Below, piece by piece: positions 26,974 to 36,852 of a DNA stretch of 64,000 nt. Under the pieces are notes generated by a model, which did not search any database, was not told where the DNA came from, and was given only the letters and a program-made list of their open reading frames with translations. How positions within the stretch are numbered: the stretch's first letter is position 1; every line of letters begins with the position of its first letter. The position numbers and the translations under genes were made by a program. The stretch is from Falsiphaeobacter marinintestinus (GTDB lineage: Bacteria > Pseudomonadota > Alphaproteobacteria > Rhodobacterales > Rhodobacteraceae): positions 1 through 64,000 of the forward strand of contig NZ_VOGO01000015.1 in assembly GCF_007923355.1 (NCBI RefSeq), written 5' to 3'.

Positions 26974-29157
26974 TCAGGTTTCGAAGATCGGCCCCGCCTC
27001 GAGGCCGAATCTGAGGTATTCATCAAGCCGGATGCGCAGGTTCGTTTCGCGCTGTGGCTCGTACAACATGTGATAGACGCCCATTTCGCTCTCGTCCGAG
27101 GCACCCTTGCGGATCTGCGCGGGTGCGCTGCGCCTCAGTTGGCCATAGGCGGGTGCGCTTGCCGACAGCGCGGTAAAGGACGGCACCAGCCAAGGTAAAA
27201 TGCGGGCGCGGATCAGCTCGCGTTCAACCTGTGGCACCGGGCCGCCAAGATCAGCCTCGCGGGCTGCGATGGCGTCGTCGATGGCCAGCTGTGGCTGGCA
27301 TCGGAACCGCCGCGGCGTGATCGAACCATGGGGCACATAGGAAAACCGCAGGCATCCTTCCTGACGCCGCTGCACGCGGATCGGTGCCGCATCGGGGCTT
27401 GCCGGTCTGGCAAACAGGATCGCATCCGAAACCAGCGGCAGCGCTCGCGCAAAGACGCGCCCGATCACTGTCGAGGTGAGTATGGTCAGCGCACCAGCGG
27501 CGGTGTCCTCGCCGCCAAGCCCGGCAATGGCCAGCCCTTCGGCGCTGTCGGCGGGATCATCCAAGGCGGCGTCCACGATGCTGTCTTCCATTTCAAGGTT
27601 TGTCGTGTCCGTCATCCGGATCGGGCCCAGGATCGATCGGTAGATGCCCAATTCCACGCCCGTTGTTTCCAGTCGCAGGCTCTCGGCGCCGGGGGTGGCG
27701 GGCCGTCCGGCGGCGGTAAAGGACAGTCCCGGGATCAGCGTGACATGGGCAAGGTCGACCGAGGCAAGCGAAACGTCGTCACCATCAGGCAGCACATGCA
27801 GCGGGCATCCGTCCAGAACCAGACCATTCAGCGTGACACGGCTGTCCTCTGCCCCGCTGATTTCGATGGGGGCGGACCCACGCAGGATGGCGCGGACCCC
27901 GTCAGCGGCGCGCAACCCGATCTCGGCGCCCTCGGTGGCGGTGATCGTGGCGGGCGCGGTGTAAATGTCGTTCTCGGTGATCTCGACAATGCCGCCTTCG
28001 GGGCCGATGGCGTTCAGCGCGGCCTGCAAGTTCGCGTGCGTGCCATTGGGATAGGAGATCAGAGTGCCTGCGCCGTCAGGCGGGGGCAGGCTGTTTGCGC
28101 GGTTGTATTCGCCGCTGCCGATGGGGGCGGGAAAGGCGGTGTGGAAACTTACCCGCACCTCGCCGTCGGGCGGCTCTGGAAAGGCGATCCGCCCCAGCTC
28201 CGGGTCGACGCGCACCGGTCGGTTGCTTCCGACCGGATCGGCGGCGTGGGGCGAATGGTTCCAGCCCGCTCCGTCATCGGACAGGTCACAGGCCACGATG
28301 TCGTCACTGCTCAGCGCCGCGCCATCGATGAAAATGTCAAAGGCTTTGAGCCCGCCCGGCTCCGTGCCCCGGACCCACGCAGATGGGCGCGCGTTCAGCA
28401 TGCGACGGGTCACTGCGCCGGGCACGTTCACAGGTCCGGCAAGCGCAGTGATCTCACGTTCGGCCTCTTGCCGGTTTGTTAGTTGTCGGGGCGCTCCAAG
28501 CGGATCAAACAGATACCGCCGACCATCTGCCCCCACCGGGGTCGTCGGCACATCCGTTTGCCGCATCGCCTGCAAACGCCAGAGATGGATCCCGATATTG
28601 GGCAGGTTATGCCGCCCGCCGATGCTTTGGCGTCCGGGGCTTTGGGTGATCGAACGCACGTCTGCCGACCGGGCGACCATGTCGAACGCCGTGCCCAGCT
28701 TTTCCAGGTCCAGCGGGTTGTGCAGATCAGCGGTGGTCCGGACCTCGGGCCGGGTGACATTCATGTGCTGGCAGCAGGCCACGCGCTGGAAGTATTCTAC
28801 CACGCTGGCGGGCCAGCCGGTCACGTCGCGGGCCAGTTGTTCCAACACTGCGGCGGTGCCCTTGCGGCGGCGATAAGCGATGGTGTTGGCGACTTCGGCC
28901 CGGCTGCCCGCAGTCAGCCCCTCGACGGAATGAAGCGGCTTGTACCCGACGATCCCGCCGATATAGGGCACCGCCCAAGGGGCGCAGGTCTCGATGAAAA
29001 GGTCATCGAGAAGCTGCTCGATATTCTCTTCGACCACCGCGCCTTCGCGGGCGAGAACCGAGACCAGGGCGTGCAGGGGTTCGCCCTCGTTGGCGTCCTT
29101 GATCCGGTAGATCGCAGGCATGAGCCCATAGAGCGCCTCGGGTGTGATCCGGGTCAT
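26974..29157 (-). CDS. gpI-like tail/baseplate protein with beta-helix extension
   Basis: The product is 727 residues. Residues 1-130 (PEALYGLMPAIYRIKD, VPYIGGIVGYKPLH, TIAYRRRKGTAAVLEQLA) match the phage tail protein I-like domain of eCIS loci. Residues about 375-560 show beta-helix features (NLQAALNAIGPEGGIVEI, TLNGLVLDGCPLHVL). It would sit at the outer edge of the baseplate between the J-type wedge and the fibre. Its ATG overlaps the stop of the upstream gene, with GGAGG inside that gene's last codons. Confidence 0.8.
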   Translation of the reverse strand: MTRITPEALYGLMPAIYRIKDANEGEPLHALVSVLAREGAVVEENIEQLLDDLFIETCAPWAVPYIGGIVGYKPLHSVEGLTAGSRAEVANTIAYRRRKGTAAVLEQLARDVTGWPASVVEYFQRVACCQHMNVTRPEVRTTADLHNPLDLEKLGTAFDMVARSADVRSITQSPGRQSIGGRHNLPNIGIHLWRLQAMRQTDVPTTPVGADGRRYLFDPLGAPRQLTNRQEAEREITALAGPVNVPGAVTRRMLNARPSAWVRGTEPGGLKAFDIFIDGAALSSDDIVACDLSDDGAGWNHSPHAADPVGSNRPVRVDPELGRIAFPEPPDGEVRVSFHTAFPAPIGSGEYNRANSLPPPDGAGTLISYPNGTHANLQAALNAIGPEGGIVEITENDIYTAPATITATEGAEIGLRAADGVRAILRGSAPIEISGAEDSRVTLNGLVLDGCPLHVLPDGDDVSLASVDLAHVTLIPGLSFTAAGRPATPGAESLRLETTGVELGIYRSILGPIRMTDTTNLEMEDSIVDAALDDPADSAEGLAIAGLGGEDTAAGALTILTSTVIGRVFARALPLVSDAILFARPASPDAAPIRVQRRQEGCLRFSYVPHGSITPRRFRCQPQLAIDDAIAAREADLGGPVPQVERELIRARILPWLVPSFTALSASAPAYGQLRRSAPAQIRKGASDESEMGVYHMLYEPQRETNLRIRLDEYLRFGLEAGPIFET

Positions 29158-31949
29158 GACATTACCTCCAACAGATCGAAGGGCGCATCCGAAAGGGTCA
29201 GGATCTCGGCCGCGAACAGAGTCCCTTCGGAGTTCGAACGGCCTGTACGGGATTCAAGCAACATATGGTCGGTGACCTCGGATTGCGGGCCCGTTTCGCG
29301 GTAAAGCCGGTCTATATCCACTGCAACGACGCCTGCCACCTCATGGGCTTTGGCCGCGACATCAGCCAGCGCGACCGGCTGGGCGAAATCCCGGTTGCCA
29401 AATGCATAGGCCGCGCGCAGGGCGGTTTCGACCGCTTCGAGCACCGTTTCAGTCTCATACGCGGGGTCCACGGCAACCTTGAACCCAAGGCGGAATTTGG
29501 CGGACTGAAAGGACAGCAGGTCAAACTCCACCAGCGGATCGCCATATTCGCGATAGGCATCCCTGAGCGCCTTGAACAAGGGGCCGGTCTGGGGCACCGC
29601 AGCACCGTCATCTCCTGCAACGGTCACCACGATGCGGCGGGTCTCGCCCTGCCAGATCCAGCGTGCGTCGGCGCGTGCGATCCCCGGATAGCCAAGCGCG
29701 AAATCCCGGTAATCGGTGATCGACACCACGCGCCCCAGCGTCAGGGTATAGATTGGCGCGTTGCGCCGGGCGGCGTCTTCGGTTTCGGCATCCGACCCGC
29801 CCGTTGCGGCGAAGGGGTTCACGACCTCCTTGAGGCCCAATGGCTTGTCGATGGCAAGCGAAAGCTGACCGGCGCGCAGATTGCCAGCCCTTCCCAGCCC
29901 CTTGCGGTATTCTGCCTCGATGTTGTCGCGGCCTGCAGGCGGGCGTGCACCCGATACCCCGTCGCCAAAGCGCACCGTCGTGTCGCCGGTATCTGACAAG
30001 GTCGTTGCAAACACCCGCGCGGTCGCGCCGCGCTGATAGAGATCCGGCACCTCCTGCCATTCCACCCCGTCGATCCGGAGTTTCAATGTCGAGGCCACAC
30101 CGTTTTCGGTCGAAGCCACCAGATGCGTAACCGGCGCTTGTTTAAGGGCGAACCGCTGGAACGGCTGGGCTGGGTTGCCCGCGCCAACAATTTCCGATGC
30201 GCTTTCGCCGTGCGAGGCACGGGCGACATTGCCGTGGATCACCGTGCTGGCCCGATCCAAAGGTTGGAAGATGGTGGATTTGAGAGTCAGCACCGTACGC
30301 AGGGGATCGGATTGATCGATTTCCGCCACCTCGTTTCGCAGGGTGATCGTCGGCGTGTTGGCATCCGCAGGAACGATGCGGAAATCCCAGACCCAGGACC
30401 AGGCAAAAGCAAGCTTTCCGTCAGGATCGGTCATCAGCCAACCTCCGAAGAACGGAAACAGCGGGAAGAACAGGACCAGCAGAACGGTCATCCGGGTGTC
30501 TCGGGGCAGGTCATCCGTGCTGCCATCAAGGCGCTGAACCGTCAGTTCGGATGCAGCGATCTCGACTTGCGCACGGCGCCCCTTGAGGGACACCACCCGG
30601 TCTTCGGGCAGATCGGGGATCTTCGTGTCGAGCGCGACTGTCGTACCGACGAGGAATGTACGCTCGGGCGCATCGGCCAACTCCAGTTCTTCGCTGCCGC
30701 CATAGATCGTGACCCGGCGGTATGTCCCAGCGAACTCCGCGACCCAGCCAGAAAGATCGGGGTCGAATGCGGTGGCACGCCCGCTGATCCCATAGCGTGC
30801 CTCGGCATCCGTTTCGGAACTGTCGATCTGATAAAGCTGGGGTGCGACGCCAGGGGCGGTCATCACCGCCCAGCCGGTCTTGACGAATTCCTTGTGGACC
30901 GTGTCGAGAACGATCCGGGCATCTGATTGCTGATAGGAAAAATCCCAGTCGCCGAAATCACCAATGTCACCGATGATCGGAGAGGGCGTATTGGCAGGTA
31001 CACCACCGGTTGCGTCCGTATAGCCAAAGGCTTCGCGGGTGTCCTCGTGCAGCATTGCCGGAAGGGGCGCGTTATACCCAAAGAGCGAGGCCTGCCGTCT
31101 GAGCGCAAAGACCTTGTGGACGGGCGCGGGTTCGCCAACAGGGCTTATCCCGCTCACCGCATCCTCCCACTCGATCCGGGTGCGGTCGAGATCGGCATCG
31201 GGTTCGACCCTGGTCAGGCGTCGGAACGCCCATAGATCTGACGCAGCAACCAACCGGTCCGGATGGACGATTACGACCGCGTCCCCCGGCACCAACCCCG
31301 TGGCCTGACCAGCAAGCCAGGTTCCTTTTGCGGTGCCCGCATCCACCGCAACACGCCTGTTCTGGCGTGGCCGCATCCTGTTCCAGGCAACGCGGGCGTT
31401 CAGATCGGCCAGCGTTTCGAACACCTGCGCGTCTTCATCGGGGCCGGGCAGGCTTTGGATCCGGGTGCCTTCGGGAATGGTCAGTTTTTCCACATCCGGC
31501 TCGGCGCCCGGCGGGTCCTCCATCTGGAACACGACATCGGTTTCGGCGGCCGATCCCGGATGCAGGCGATACCCGATCAACCGCGCTATTTCGTTGATCG
31601 AAAAGCGTTCGGTCGCGGTTCCGATATAGGCCTCGGTCGCATGCCTTTCCTGGTAGAAAGTCAGCACGTCAAGCACCGTCGCCCAGCCGTCGATCAGCGC
31701 GAGCGAGAAATCATCGTTGTCGCGGGTGCCCAGCCGGGCCAGTGCGGGCAGTGACGACGACGCCAGTCGCGCCATCATGGAAGCCTTGAAACTTGCATGG
31801 TCCCCGGAGCGATAGGAAATCGCGCTCAGGCTTGGCCGGTTGGTGACGGGCCGGGTCGTGGACAGAGTCACGCCCTCGCAACAACCGCAGCTGTCCTGCT
31901 TGTCTGCGGCGCGGTCCGGGTTTCCGATGCGGATCGGTGGCTCGCTCAT
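29154..31949 (-). CDS. Putative baseplate assembly protein (J-type wedge, Afp12-like)
   Basis: The product is 931 residues. The N-terminus (SYRSGDHASFKASMMARL, LIDGWATVLDVLTFYQERHA) is typical of the large putative baseplate assembly proteins of eCIS. The C-terminal third (YRKGLGRAGNL, NPFAATGGSDAETEDAAR, SITDYRDFALGYPGIARA) is the baseplate J-like domain that joins wedges to the hub and sheath. An unexpected hydrophobic run of about 20 residues (MTVLLVLFFPLFPFFGGWL) lies near residue 490. Overlaps both neighbours by ATGA. The hexameric wedge role is inferred from Afp/PVC structures. Confidence 0.88.
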   Translation of the reverse strand: MSEPPIRIGNPDRAADKQDSCGCCEGVTLSTTRPVTNRPSLSAISYRSGDHASFKASMMARLASSSLPALARLGTRDNDDFSLALIDGWATVLDVLTFYQERHATEAYIGTATERFSINEIARLIGYRLHPGSAAETDVVFQMEDPPGAEPDVEKLTIPEGTRIQSLPGPDEDAQVFETLADLNARVAWNRMRPRQNRRVAVDAGTAKGTWLAGQATGLVPGDAVVIVHPDRLVAASDLWAFRRLTRVEPDADLDRTRIEWEDAVSGISPVGEPAPVHKVFALRRQASLFGYNAPLPAMLHEDTREAFGYTDATGGVPANTPSPIIGDIGDFGDWDFSYQQSDARIVLDTVHKEFVKTGWAVMTAPGVAPQLYQIDSSETDAEARYGISGRATAFDPDLSGWVAEFAGTYRRVTIYGGSEELELADAPERTFLVGTTVALDTKIPDLPEDRVVSLKGRRAQVEIAASELTVQRLDGSTDDLPRDTRMTVLLVLFFPLFPFFGGWLMTDPDGKLAFAWSWVWDFRIVPADANTPTITLRNEVAEIDQSDPLRTVLTLKSTIFQPLDRASTVIHGNVARASHGESASEIVGAGNPAQPFQRFALKQAPVTHLVASTENGVASTLKLRIDGVEWQEVPDLYQRGATARVFATTLSDTGDTTVRFGDGVSGARPPAGRDNIEAEYRKGLGRAGNLRAGQLSLAIDKPLGLKEVVNPFAATGGSDAETEDAARRNAPIYTLTLGRVVSITDYRDFALGYPGIARADARWIWQGETRRIVVTVAGDDGAAVPQTGPLFKALRDAYREYGDPLVEFDLLSFQSAKFRLGFKVAVDPAYETETVLEAVETALRAAYAFGNRDFAQPVALADVAAKAHEVAGVVAVDIDRLYRETGPQSEVTDHMLLESRTGRSNSEGTLFAAEILTLSDAPFDLLEVMS

Positions 31950-34510
31950 TTGCCTCCTCCTATGGTGACCGCGACAGAGCCGCGTTCAGGAAAATTCCGG
32001 TTGTTCTCGCACTGGACGATCTCAAGCCGGCCCATTTCTATGACCCCGTCTGCTAGGGGTGTCGTTGCGGTGGTGCCACGGCTGCGGAAGGTTGTGGCCT
32101 TGACCGAGGTGACACCCTCGACACCCATCACCGCCGCATAAACCCGGCTTAGCCACAAGGAATCGCCAAAGCTGAAATTGTCGGGATGGAACAGCCCGGC
32201 GCGACCGTCGCGCAGACGTGCGGTGCCCAGCACCTCCAGCACTTCGCGTTTGATCTGGCTGCGGAAATGATCAGGACCGGCGCAGACGAACAGGGCAAGT
32301 TCCAGCGCGACGAAGCGGGGCGCGTCGACCCGAAGGTCGTATCCGGTCATGCGGAACCGATCGAGGAATTCGACCAGTTCCGCGCGGAATTCTGGCGTGA
32401 CCGGGCGATTGCCGAAGCGGTCCACGGTGACAAAGACCGTGTGTCCATGCCCGTTCCAGCGAAACGTGGCGACCGCGCGCTGAACGTCGGGGTGACGGCG
32501 GGCCATCTCGCCATAGTCAGCTTCGGTCACGGCGCGTTCCTGACGGCGATAGGCAAAGGGCGCCGCCGCGCGCACCTCTTCCATGCTCTCGGGGGCGATC
32601 CCCCCGGTTGCAGGCATCGGGTTGGTGATTGTGTCGATCCCGCCCTTGTCGGTGATGACATGGGTGATGGCGCCCGCTCCGACGTTACCAACCGTCCCGT
32701 TGCCGACGCGGTAAGCGACGGTAAAACCGGTGCCGGCGTTTGGTCGCCGCCCGTTCACGTCATCGCCAAAGCGCAATCTTGCGCGCCCGTCGCGCTCGGT
32801 CTCGACGACGAAATGCCGACTTTCGGGATAGGAGTTCAAAAGGTCCGCCCGTGCCTGCCAACTGTCACCGGCCGCACTATCATCGGTCAGCGACATAGCT
32901 GGCGCGCGCGCCTCAAGCGGTTGAGCAAGGGCGGAATAGGCTGATCGAGCCACCAGCGGGTCATAAGGCACCGTGTCGCCTGTGTCGGCATCGCGGGTGA
33001 CGGTTGTCTGAGTGACCGGGCCCAGGGCCAGCAGTGGGGCATAGCGGGGCGGCACCGGCACCGGATCGGGACGATCACAAGGGTCGCCGGTGGCGTCGGG
33101 GACGACGCTAAGGTGCGGCTGGGGCACAGGGGCGAGCAGCTCGCCCGTCACGCCGCGCCCGTGATCGGCAAGTACGATGTTGCCAAGCGCATGCGAGACT
33201 TCGGTCACCGTCCCACCGCCTGCCGCATCGTCCAGCGTGGCCGACAGGCAAAACGGGAAAGGTAGTGCATCCTCGGCAGCCCAGCGGATTTCCGTGATCG
33301 GTGCGGGCAGGGCGCCGGGTTCCAGCGGCAGATCATCGGTCAGTCCTGCCTGCACGGCGGTCAGCATGACTGCATGGCGGCGCATCGGGTCAGCGTCTGC
33401 CGCCCGACCGGTCCTTGGGCCGACACGTTCGGCAAAGACGAGAATGTCGCCAGGTGCAAGGTCGGGGTAGTCCCCGGCAAGCGTGGCGCGCGTGGCTCCG
33501 GATGCAAGGCAGCACTCGCCACTGCCCCAGGTATAGAAATCGAGCGTGTTATGTCCGGGATAGAAGGTACTCCCATGCAGCGGCTCGAACACTTCGGGGG
33601 CGCGATCAAAGGCACGGTCGCGAAGATCCGGGGCCAGCACCGGATCAAAGCCCGGGATGCGGGTGAGAAACTGCAGCTCGCTGGCCGTGGCCGTCACCTC
33701 GGCGGATACGCGCAGCTGAACCCAGACCCGTGCATTGCCGCCATCGTGCATCCTGTAGTCGACAAGACGCGCGTGCCGCCGGATCGAGGATCGCCGCCGC
33801 GCCGTGGTCAGATAGCTTTCCGTCGCCACCGCATCCTGAGCATAGCTCAGCCGGTCGCCAGTGTAAGACAGCAGTTCAACCATCGCGATGCCCAGATCGG
33901 CGGGGCTGCGTTCTTTCCAGTCGGGCATGATCTGCGCCATCCGTCCCAGCATCAGCCGGCGGAAACTGTGGTAATCCTTGGCCAGATAGCTGATGACCGG
34001 GCGTTCGCCCGGCTCTTCTGGGCAGTCGATCCGCGGGGCGCAGTCGAATTCGGTCTCGCATTCGACCTTGAAGGAAAAGTCGATCTGCGACAGCAATCGG
34101 TCGATTCCATCAGGGGGCGACAGCGTGTCGGTCGGTTTCACCAATCTCAGCGTATAGGTCGCGTGATCGCCATGAGACTCGGTGCGGATGACCAGCGTAT
34201 TGGCCTGGGCCTCGGCGGTCATCTTGTTCAGCAGGTCTTCGAGCCAATTTTCGGTCAGAGTGGTGTCAGGGACGTCCGCCGGGGTGACCCAGGAGATGTC
34301 GACATCGGTGATCCGTTCGCCGCCTTCCAGCTCAAGGTTTTCGACGCCAAGCGCGGGGGGCGGGCGCAGAAAGCGCAACAACAGCGTGCGTTGGCGGAGC
34401 GTTGTGTCGGGCACGTCGCCATCCAGAACCTCGAGAAAGTCGATGCCGTTGTGCGGCGGGTTCGCCAGAACCAGTTCGCGTCGGCGGGGATCGCAGCAAT
34501 GATAGATCAT
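31946..34510 (-). CDS. Putative baseplate assembly protein (J-type, Afp11-like)
   Basis: The product is 854 residues. SYLAKDYHSFRRLMLGRM near residue 175 and LGIAMVELLSYTGDRLSYAQD near 205 are typical of this family. The C-terminal part has FGDDVNGRRPNAGTGFTVAY, NPMPATGGIAPESMEEVR and AVTEADYGEMARRHPDVQRA, the J-like core shared with the next gene. Two consecutive J-type genes are the normal Afp11/Afp12 arrangement. Both should form the wedge heterodimer around the spike. It overlaps gp25 and the second J-type gene by ATGA, so the three are probably made in fixed ratio. Confidence 0.88.
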   Translation of the reverse strand: MIYHCCDPRRRELVLANPPHNGIDFLEVLDGDVPDTTLRQRTLLLRFLRPPPALGVENLELEGGERITDVDISWVTPADVPDTTLTENWLEDLLNKMTAEAQANTLVIRTESHGDHATYTLRLVKPTDTLSPPDGIDRLLSQIDFSFKVECETEFDCAPRIDCPEEPGERPVISYLAKDYHSFRRLMLGRMAQIMPDWKERSPADLGIAMVELLSYTGDRLSYAQDAVATESYLTTARRRSSIRRHARLVDYRMHDGGNARVWVQLRVSAEVTATASELQFLTRIPGFDPVLAPDLRDRAFDRAPEVFEPLHGSTFYPGHNTLDFYTWGSGECCLASGATRATLAGDYPDLAPGDILVFAERVGPRTGRAADADPMRRHAVMLTAVQAGLTDDLPLEPGALPAPITEIRWAAEDALPFPFCLSATLDDAAGGGTVTEVSHALGNIVLADHGRGVTGELLAPVPQPHLSVVPDATGDPCDRPDPVPVPPRYAPLLALGPVTQTTVTRDADTGDTVPYDPLVARSAYSALAQPLEARAPAMSLTDDSAAGDSWQARADLLNSYPESRHFVVETERDGRARLRFGDDVNGRRPNAGTGFTVAYRVGNGTVGNVGAGAITHVITDKGGIDTITNPMPATGGIAPESMEEVRAAAPFAYRRQERAVTEADYGEMARRHPDVQRAVATFRWNGHGHTVFVTVDRFGNRPVTPEFRAELVEFLDRFRMTGYDLRVDAPRFVALELALFVCAGPDHFRSQIKREVLEVLGTARLRDGRAGLFHPDNFSFGDSLWLSRVYAAVMGVEGVTSVKATTFRSRGTTATTPLADGVIEMGRLEIVQCENNRNFPERGSVAVTIGGGK

Positions 34511-34869
34511 GTTCCCGTCTCCAACTCGAATTCGGCCTGTTCGCTCGCCTCGTTGCCGAGCAACCGATAGGAAATTCGGATCCTCAGCAGGGCGTCTCCG
34601 GCCTCGATGGCGACGGTGTGAATCTCGATCCGCTGGCCCAGATGCTGTTGCAGCGCACCGCGGATCATGAATTCGGCGGTGGGCGCCACTTCGGGGCTTG
34701 CAGCGGCAAAGACCAGTTGCAGAATTCCGGCCCCAAATTCGGGCCGGTTCACCCGCTCGCCCGGATTGGTGAACAGAATCTGTTCGATCATGTCGCGGAT
34801 ATGCTTGGCCTCGCTCGCCCGCGCCGTGCGTTCGGAGCCGTCAAAATGATATGGGAAATCAATCTGCAT
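34507..34869 (-). CDS. GPW/gp25 family baseplate protein
   Basis: The ATG at 34869 has GGGGAG about nine bases upstream and gives 120 residues; a longer frame would run into the PAAR gene. ILFTNPGERVNRPEFGAGI near residue 35 is the gp25 signature with the conserved EFG loop. gp25 proteins join the baseplate wedge to the first sheath ring and nucleate sheath assembly. Order spike-PAAR-gp25-J-J is that of Afp8-10-9-11-12 with minor rearrangement. Confidence 0.92.
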   Translation of the reverse strand: MQIDFPYHFDGSERTARASEAKHIRDMIEQILFTNPGERVNRPEFGAGILQLVFAAASPEVAPTAEFMIRGALQQHLGQRIEIHTVAIEAGDALLRIRISYRLLGNEASEQAEFELETGT

Positions 34870-34874
34870 TTCTC

Positions 34875-35195
34875 TCAGCTCCCCACCACACGTGTTTGCG
34901 CCTGCACCGGGATCAGCGGCGTGCCAGTCGGTGAACAGGTCGCCATGCTGTCCATCAAAAGCACCGGTTGCCCCCCGGCAAGAACCCGGGTGGCCGCCGT
35001 GACATAGGTGCCGGTCACGCAAGGCCCGTTTCCGCCAGGCGGTACAAAGGCACAGCCCGCCACGACCCAGGGTGCGGCCTGCGTCGCAACCGGCTGACCC
35101 GACACCAGCACGCGGGCAAAGGGGGCCGTTGGCACCGCCTGACCTCCATGGGAACAGGTGACGGTTGCGCCGAGATGCAGAATGGGTCCGGGCAT
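34875..35195 (-). CDS. PAAR-like spike-tip protein
   Basis: The product is 106 residues with GGAGA before the ATG. It opens MPGPILHLGATVTCSHGG and contains the glycine/proline-rich repeats VLVSGQPVAT and VLAGGQPVLL, the layout of eCIS PAAR-like tips. Four cysteines (C14, C48, C58, C86) and His16 could bind a metal at the tip, as in PAAR proteins. It would cap the gpV spike and pierce the target membrane. Confidence 0.85.
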   Translation of the reverse strand: MPGPILHLGATVTCSHGGQAVPTAPFARVLVSGQPVATQAAPWVVAGCAFVPPGGNGPCVTGTYVTAATRVLAGGQPVLLMDSMATCSPTGTPLIPVQAQTRVVGS

Positions 35196-35211
35196 GTGTG
35201 GTCTCCTTTCC

Positions 35212-35721
35212 TCAGATCACTGTCAGCGCGCCGTTGTTGACGGTGACAGTGGGGCCAACCAGCGTGATTGACGCCCCGCGACCGTTCTGGATGTAGATGC
35301 CGGTGTCGTTCACGATCAGTGACGCGCCGCCGGGGGTCTTGATCACGATGCCGCCCGTCGGGCCGGGCAGGTCCGTCACCGTGACCCCGTTTCGAAGCAT
35401 CGTCTGCAGCGTGACCGCCGAAACCCCGGGCGGCGTTAGTTGGTGCAAAGCCGGCATCTCGGCGGCAGAGCCGAAAAAGCCACCGGTCCAGATCGGATAG
35501 TCGGGATCGCCGCGTTCGAATTCGATCCACACACCGGCGCCGATAGGCGGGATCGCGACAGCGCCGGTCTGGATTCCGGCCATCGGCAGGCAGGGCATGG
35601 CCCAACTGGTCAGAGACACCGACGACACATCCGGCACGATCGCCTGAATGCGGCCTGTCACCATCGGGTCCACATTGTTCACCACCACTCCGCGGTATTT
35701 GCCGTAGTATTGTTCCGTCAT
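35212..35721 (-). CDS. Baseplate spike protein (gpV/VgrG-type, Afp8-like)
   Basis: The product is 169 residues. Residues 5-85 form the gp5/gpV OB-fold (YYGKYRGVVVNNVDPMVTGR, IPPIGAGVWIEFERGDPDYP, WTGGFFGS). The C-terminal 50 residues (GGIVIKTPGGASLIVNDTGI and similar) are the short triple beta-helix of the spike. It should trimerise, sit on the hub and carry the PAAR tip. Its ATG overlaps the stop of the hub gene. Confidence 0.92.
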   Translation of the reverse strand: MTEQYYGKYRGVVVNNVDPMVTGRIQAIVPDVSSVSLTSWAMPCLPMAGIQTGAVAIPPIGAGVWIEFERGDPDYPIWTGGFFGSAAEMPALHQLTPPGVSAVTLQTMLRNGVTVTDLPGPTGGIVIKTPGGASLIVNDTGIYIQNGRGASITLVGPTVTVNNGALTVI

Positions 35722-36845
35722 GCCGACACCGATGCCTGTGTGGGCAAGAGCCCGTTGCGTTTCAGGGTGAAGCTTTGGGTATAGTTGCCGCGCCGTATCT
35801 CGTGGGTGACGCTGTCCACATAATGCACCCCGTCGAATGCCGCGCCCGCGCCACGCACCCCGATCAGCGCTCGCGCCCTCAGGATGCGGCCATAGCGTAG
35901 AACGTCGATCCGTCCGCTGCCCGAAACCGCATCGGAATGCTGCGCGGCATGCGCAAACCCACGGACCAGCGCCTGCATCGGATCAAGCCGCGCGGTATCG
36001 CGCAGCCGTGCGATGTTTGGGGGAAGGGGCGGAACAAGTCCCAAGGGCGGCATGAAGGGGATTGTGCCGGGGATCGGGATCGGGATCGGCGCGCGGGTTT
36101 GCGGGTTCTGGATGAACACGATCGGAATTTCGGTGCTGTCCTTGTTGAACGTGAAACTCAGCTCTTCGGCATTGGTCGGGCTGCCCGACTCCACGGTCAG
36201 CGCGGGCTGCACCTCGCCGACCCGGATATCCGGTCCCCAATAGGCAAAGCTGGTCGCGGGCGCGGGCCCCGGTTTCATGAAAAACGTATAGCCCGCCTCG
36301 CGCGCCAGCATCCGGATATAGGCAAGATCGGTATCCTGATGGCGCGGCATCCGGTCGGTGGGCAGGGGCGGTCCCTCCAGCGACGGGATGACCTGCGGAA
36401 TGATCCCGAGCCAGGCGTATTTCGCCAGGATCAGACCAACGCGCGCAAAGGGCGGCATGGCAGCATAGGGCAGGCCTGAGAAATCCGCGATGGTCAACGC
36501 TGCGGTCAAATCCTTACCCTGAACGCGCAATTGCGCAGGTGATCCGGCGGACCCCGGTGACATCTGCGTGCGCGTGACCACGCCGTTGATCAGGGGCGTT
36601 GCGCGTCCGTTGATCGTCGCGATCAGTGCCACGCGCATGATCGGCAGGGCCGCACCGCCCGATAGCAGAAAGATGGTGTTGAGCGGTGAGTCCTTTTCGA
36701 CCGAAAAAGTGAGATCAAAGCCGCTTTGGGTCTCGCCCGTGTTCTCTTCGATGGAAACCGATTGCAGGGCTTCGACCACTGAGGCCGGAGCCGGGACAGG
36801 GATGCCCGGACCGAACAGCACAGTAAGGTCGATGCCCTTGATCAT
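35718..36845 (-). CDS. Tail hub protein (phage late control gene D-like)
   Basis: The ATG at 36845 gives 375 residues; the open frame continues upstream but overlaps the LysM gene. The start MIKGIDLTVLFGPGIPVPAP and the fold pattern (TFSVEKDSPLNTIF, RVQGKDLTAAL, YIRMLAREAGYTFFM) match gpD-type hubs used in contractile systems. It forms the adaptor between the hexameric tube and the trimeric spike. The C-terminus (YVDSVTHEIRRGNYTQSFTL) has the typical end of this family. Confidence 0.9.
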   Translation of the reverse strand: MIKGIDLTVLFGPGIPVPAPASVVEALQSVSIEENTGETQSGFDLTFSVEKDSPLNTIFLLSGGAALPIMRVALIATINGRATPLINGVVTRTQMSPGSAGSPAQLRVQGKDLTAALTIADFSGLPYAAMPPFARVGLILAKYAWLGIIPQVIPSLEGPPLPTDRMPRHQDTDLAYIRMLAREAGYTFFMKPGPAPATSFAYWGPDIRVGEVQPALTVESGSPTNAEELSFTFNKDSTEIPIVFIQNPQTRAPIPIPIPGTIPFMPPLGLVPPLPPNIARLRDTARLDPMQALVRGFAHAAQHSDAVSGSGRIDVLRYGRILRARALIGVRGAGAAFDGVHYVDSVTHEIRRGNYTQSFTLKRNGLLPTQASVSA

Positions 36846-36852
36846 GCCTGTG

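Noticed and set aside
25846-27198. A 450-codon plus-strand frame opposite the DUF6519 gene, with similar long frames at 23254-24729, 27328-28482 and 33374-34570
   Set aside because: They are antisense shadows of G+C-rich minus-strand genes. Their predicted sequences are rich in Arg, Gly, Asp and His without domains, and the minus-strand frames have ribosome sites and family matches.
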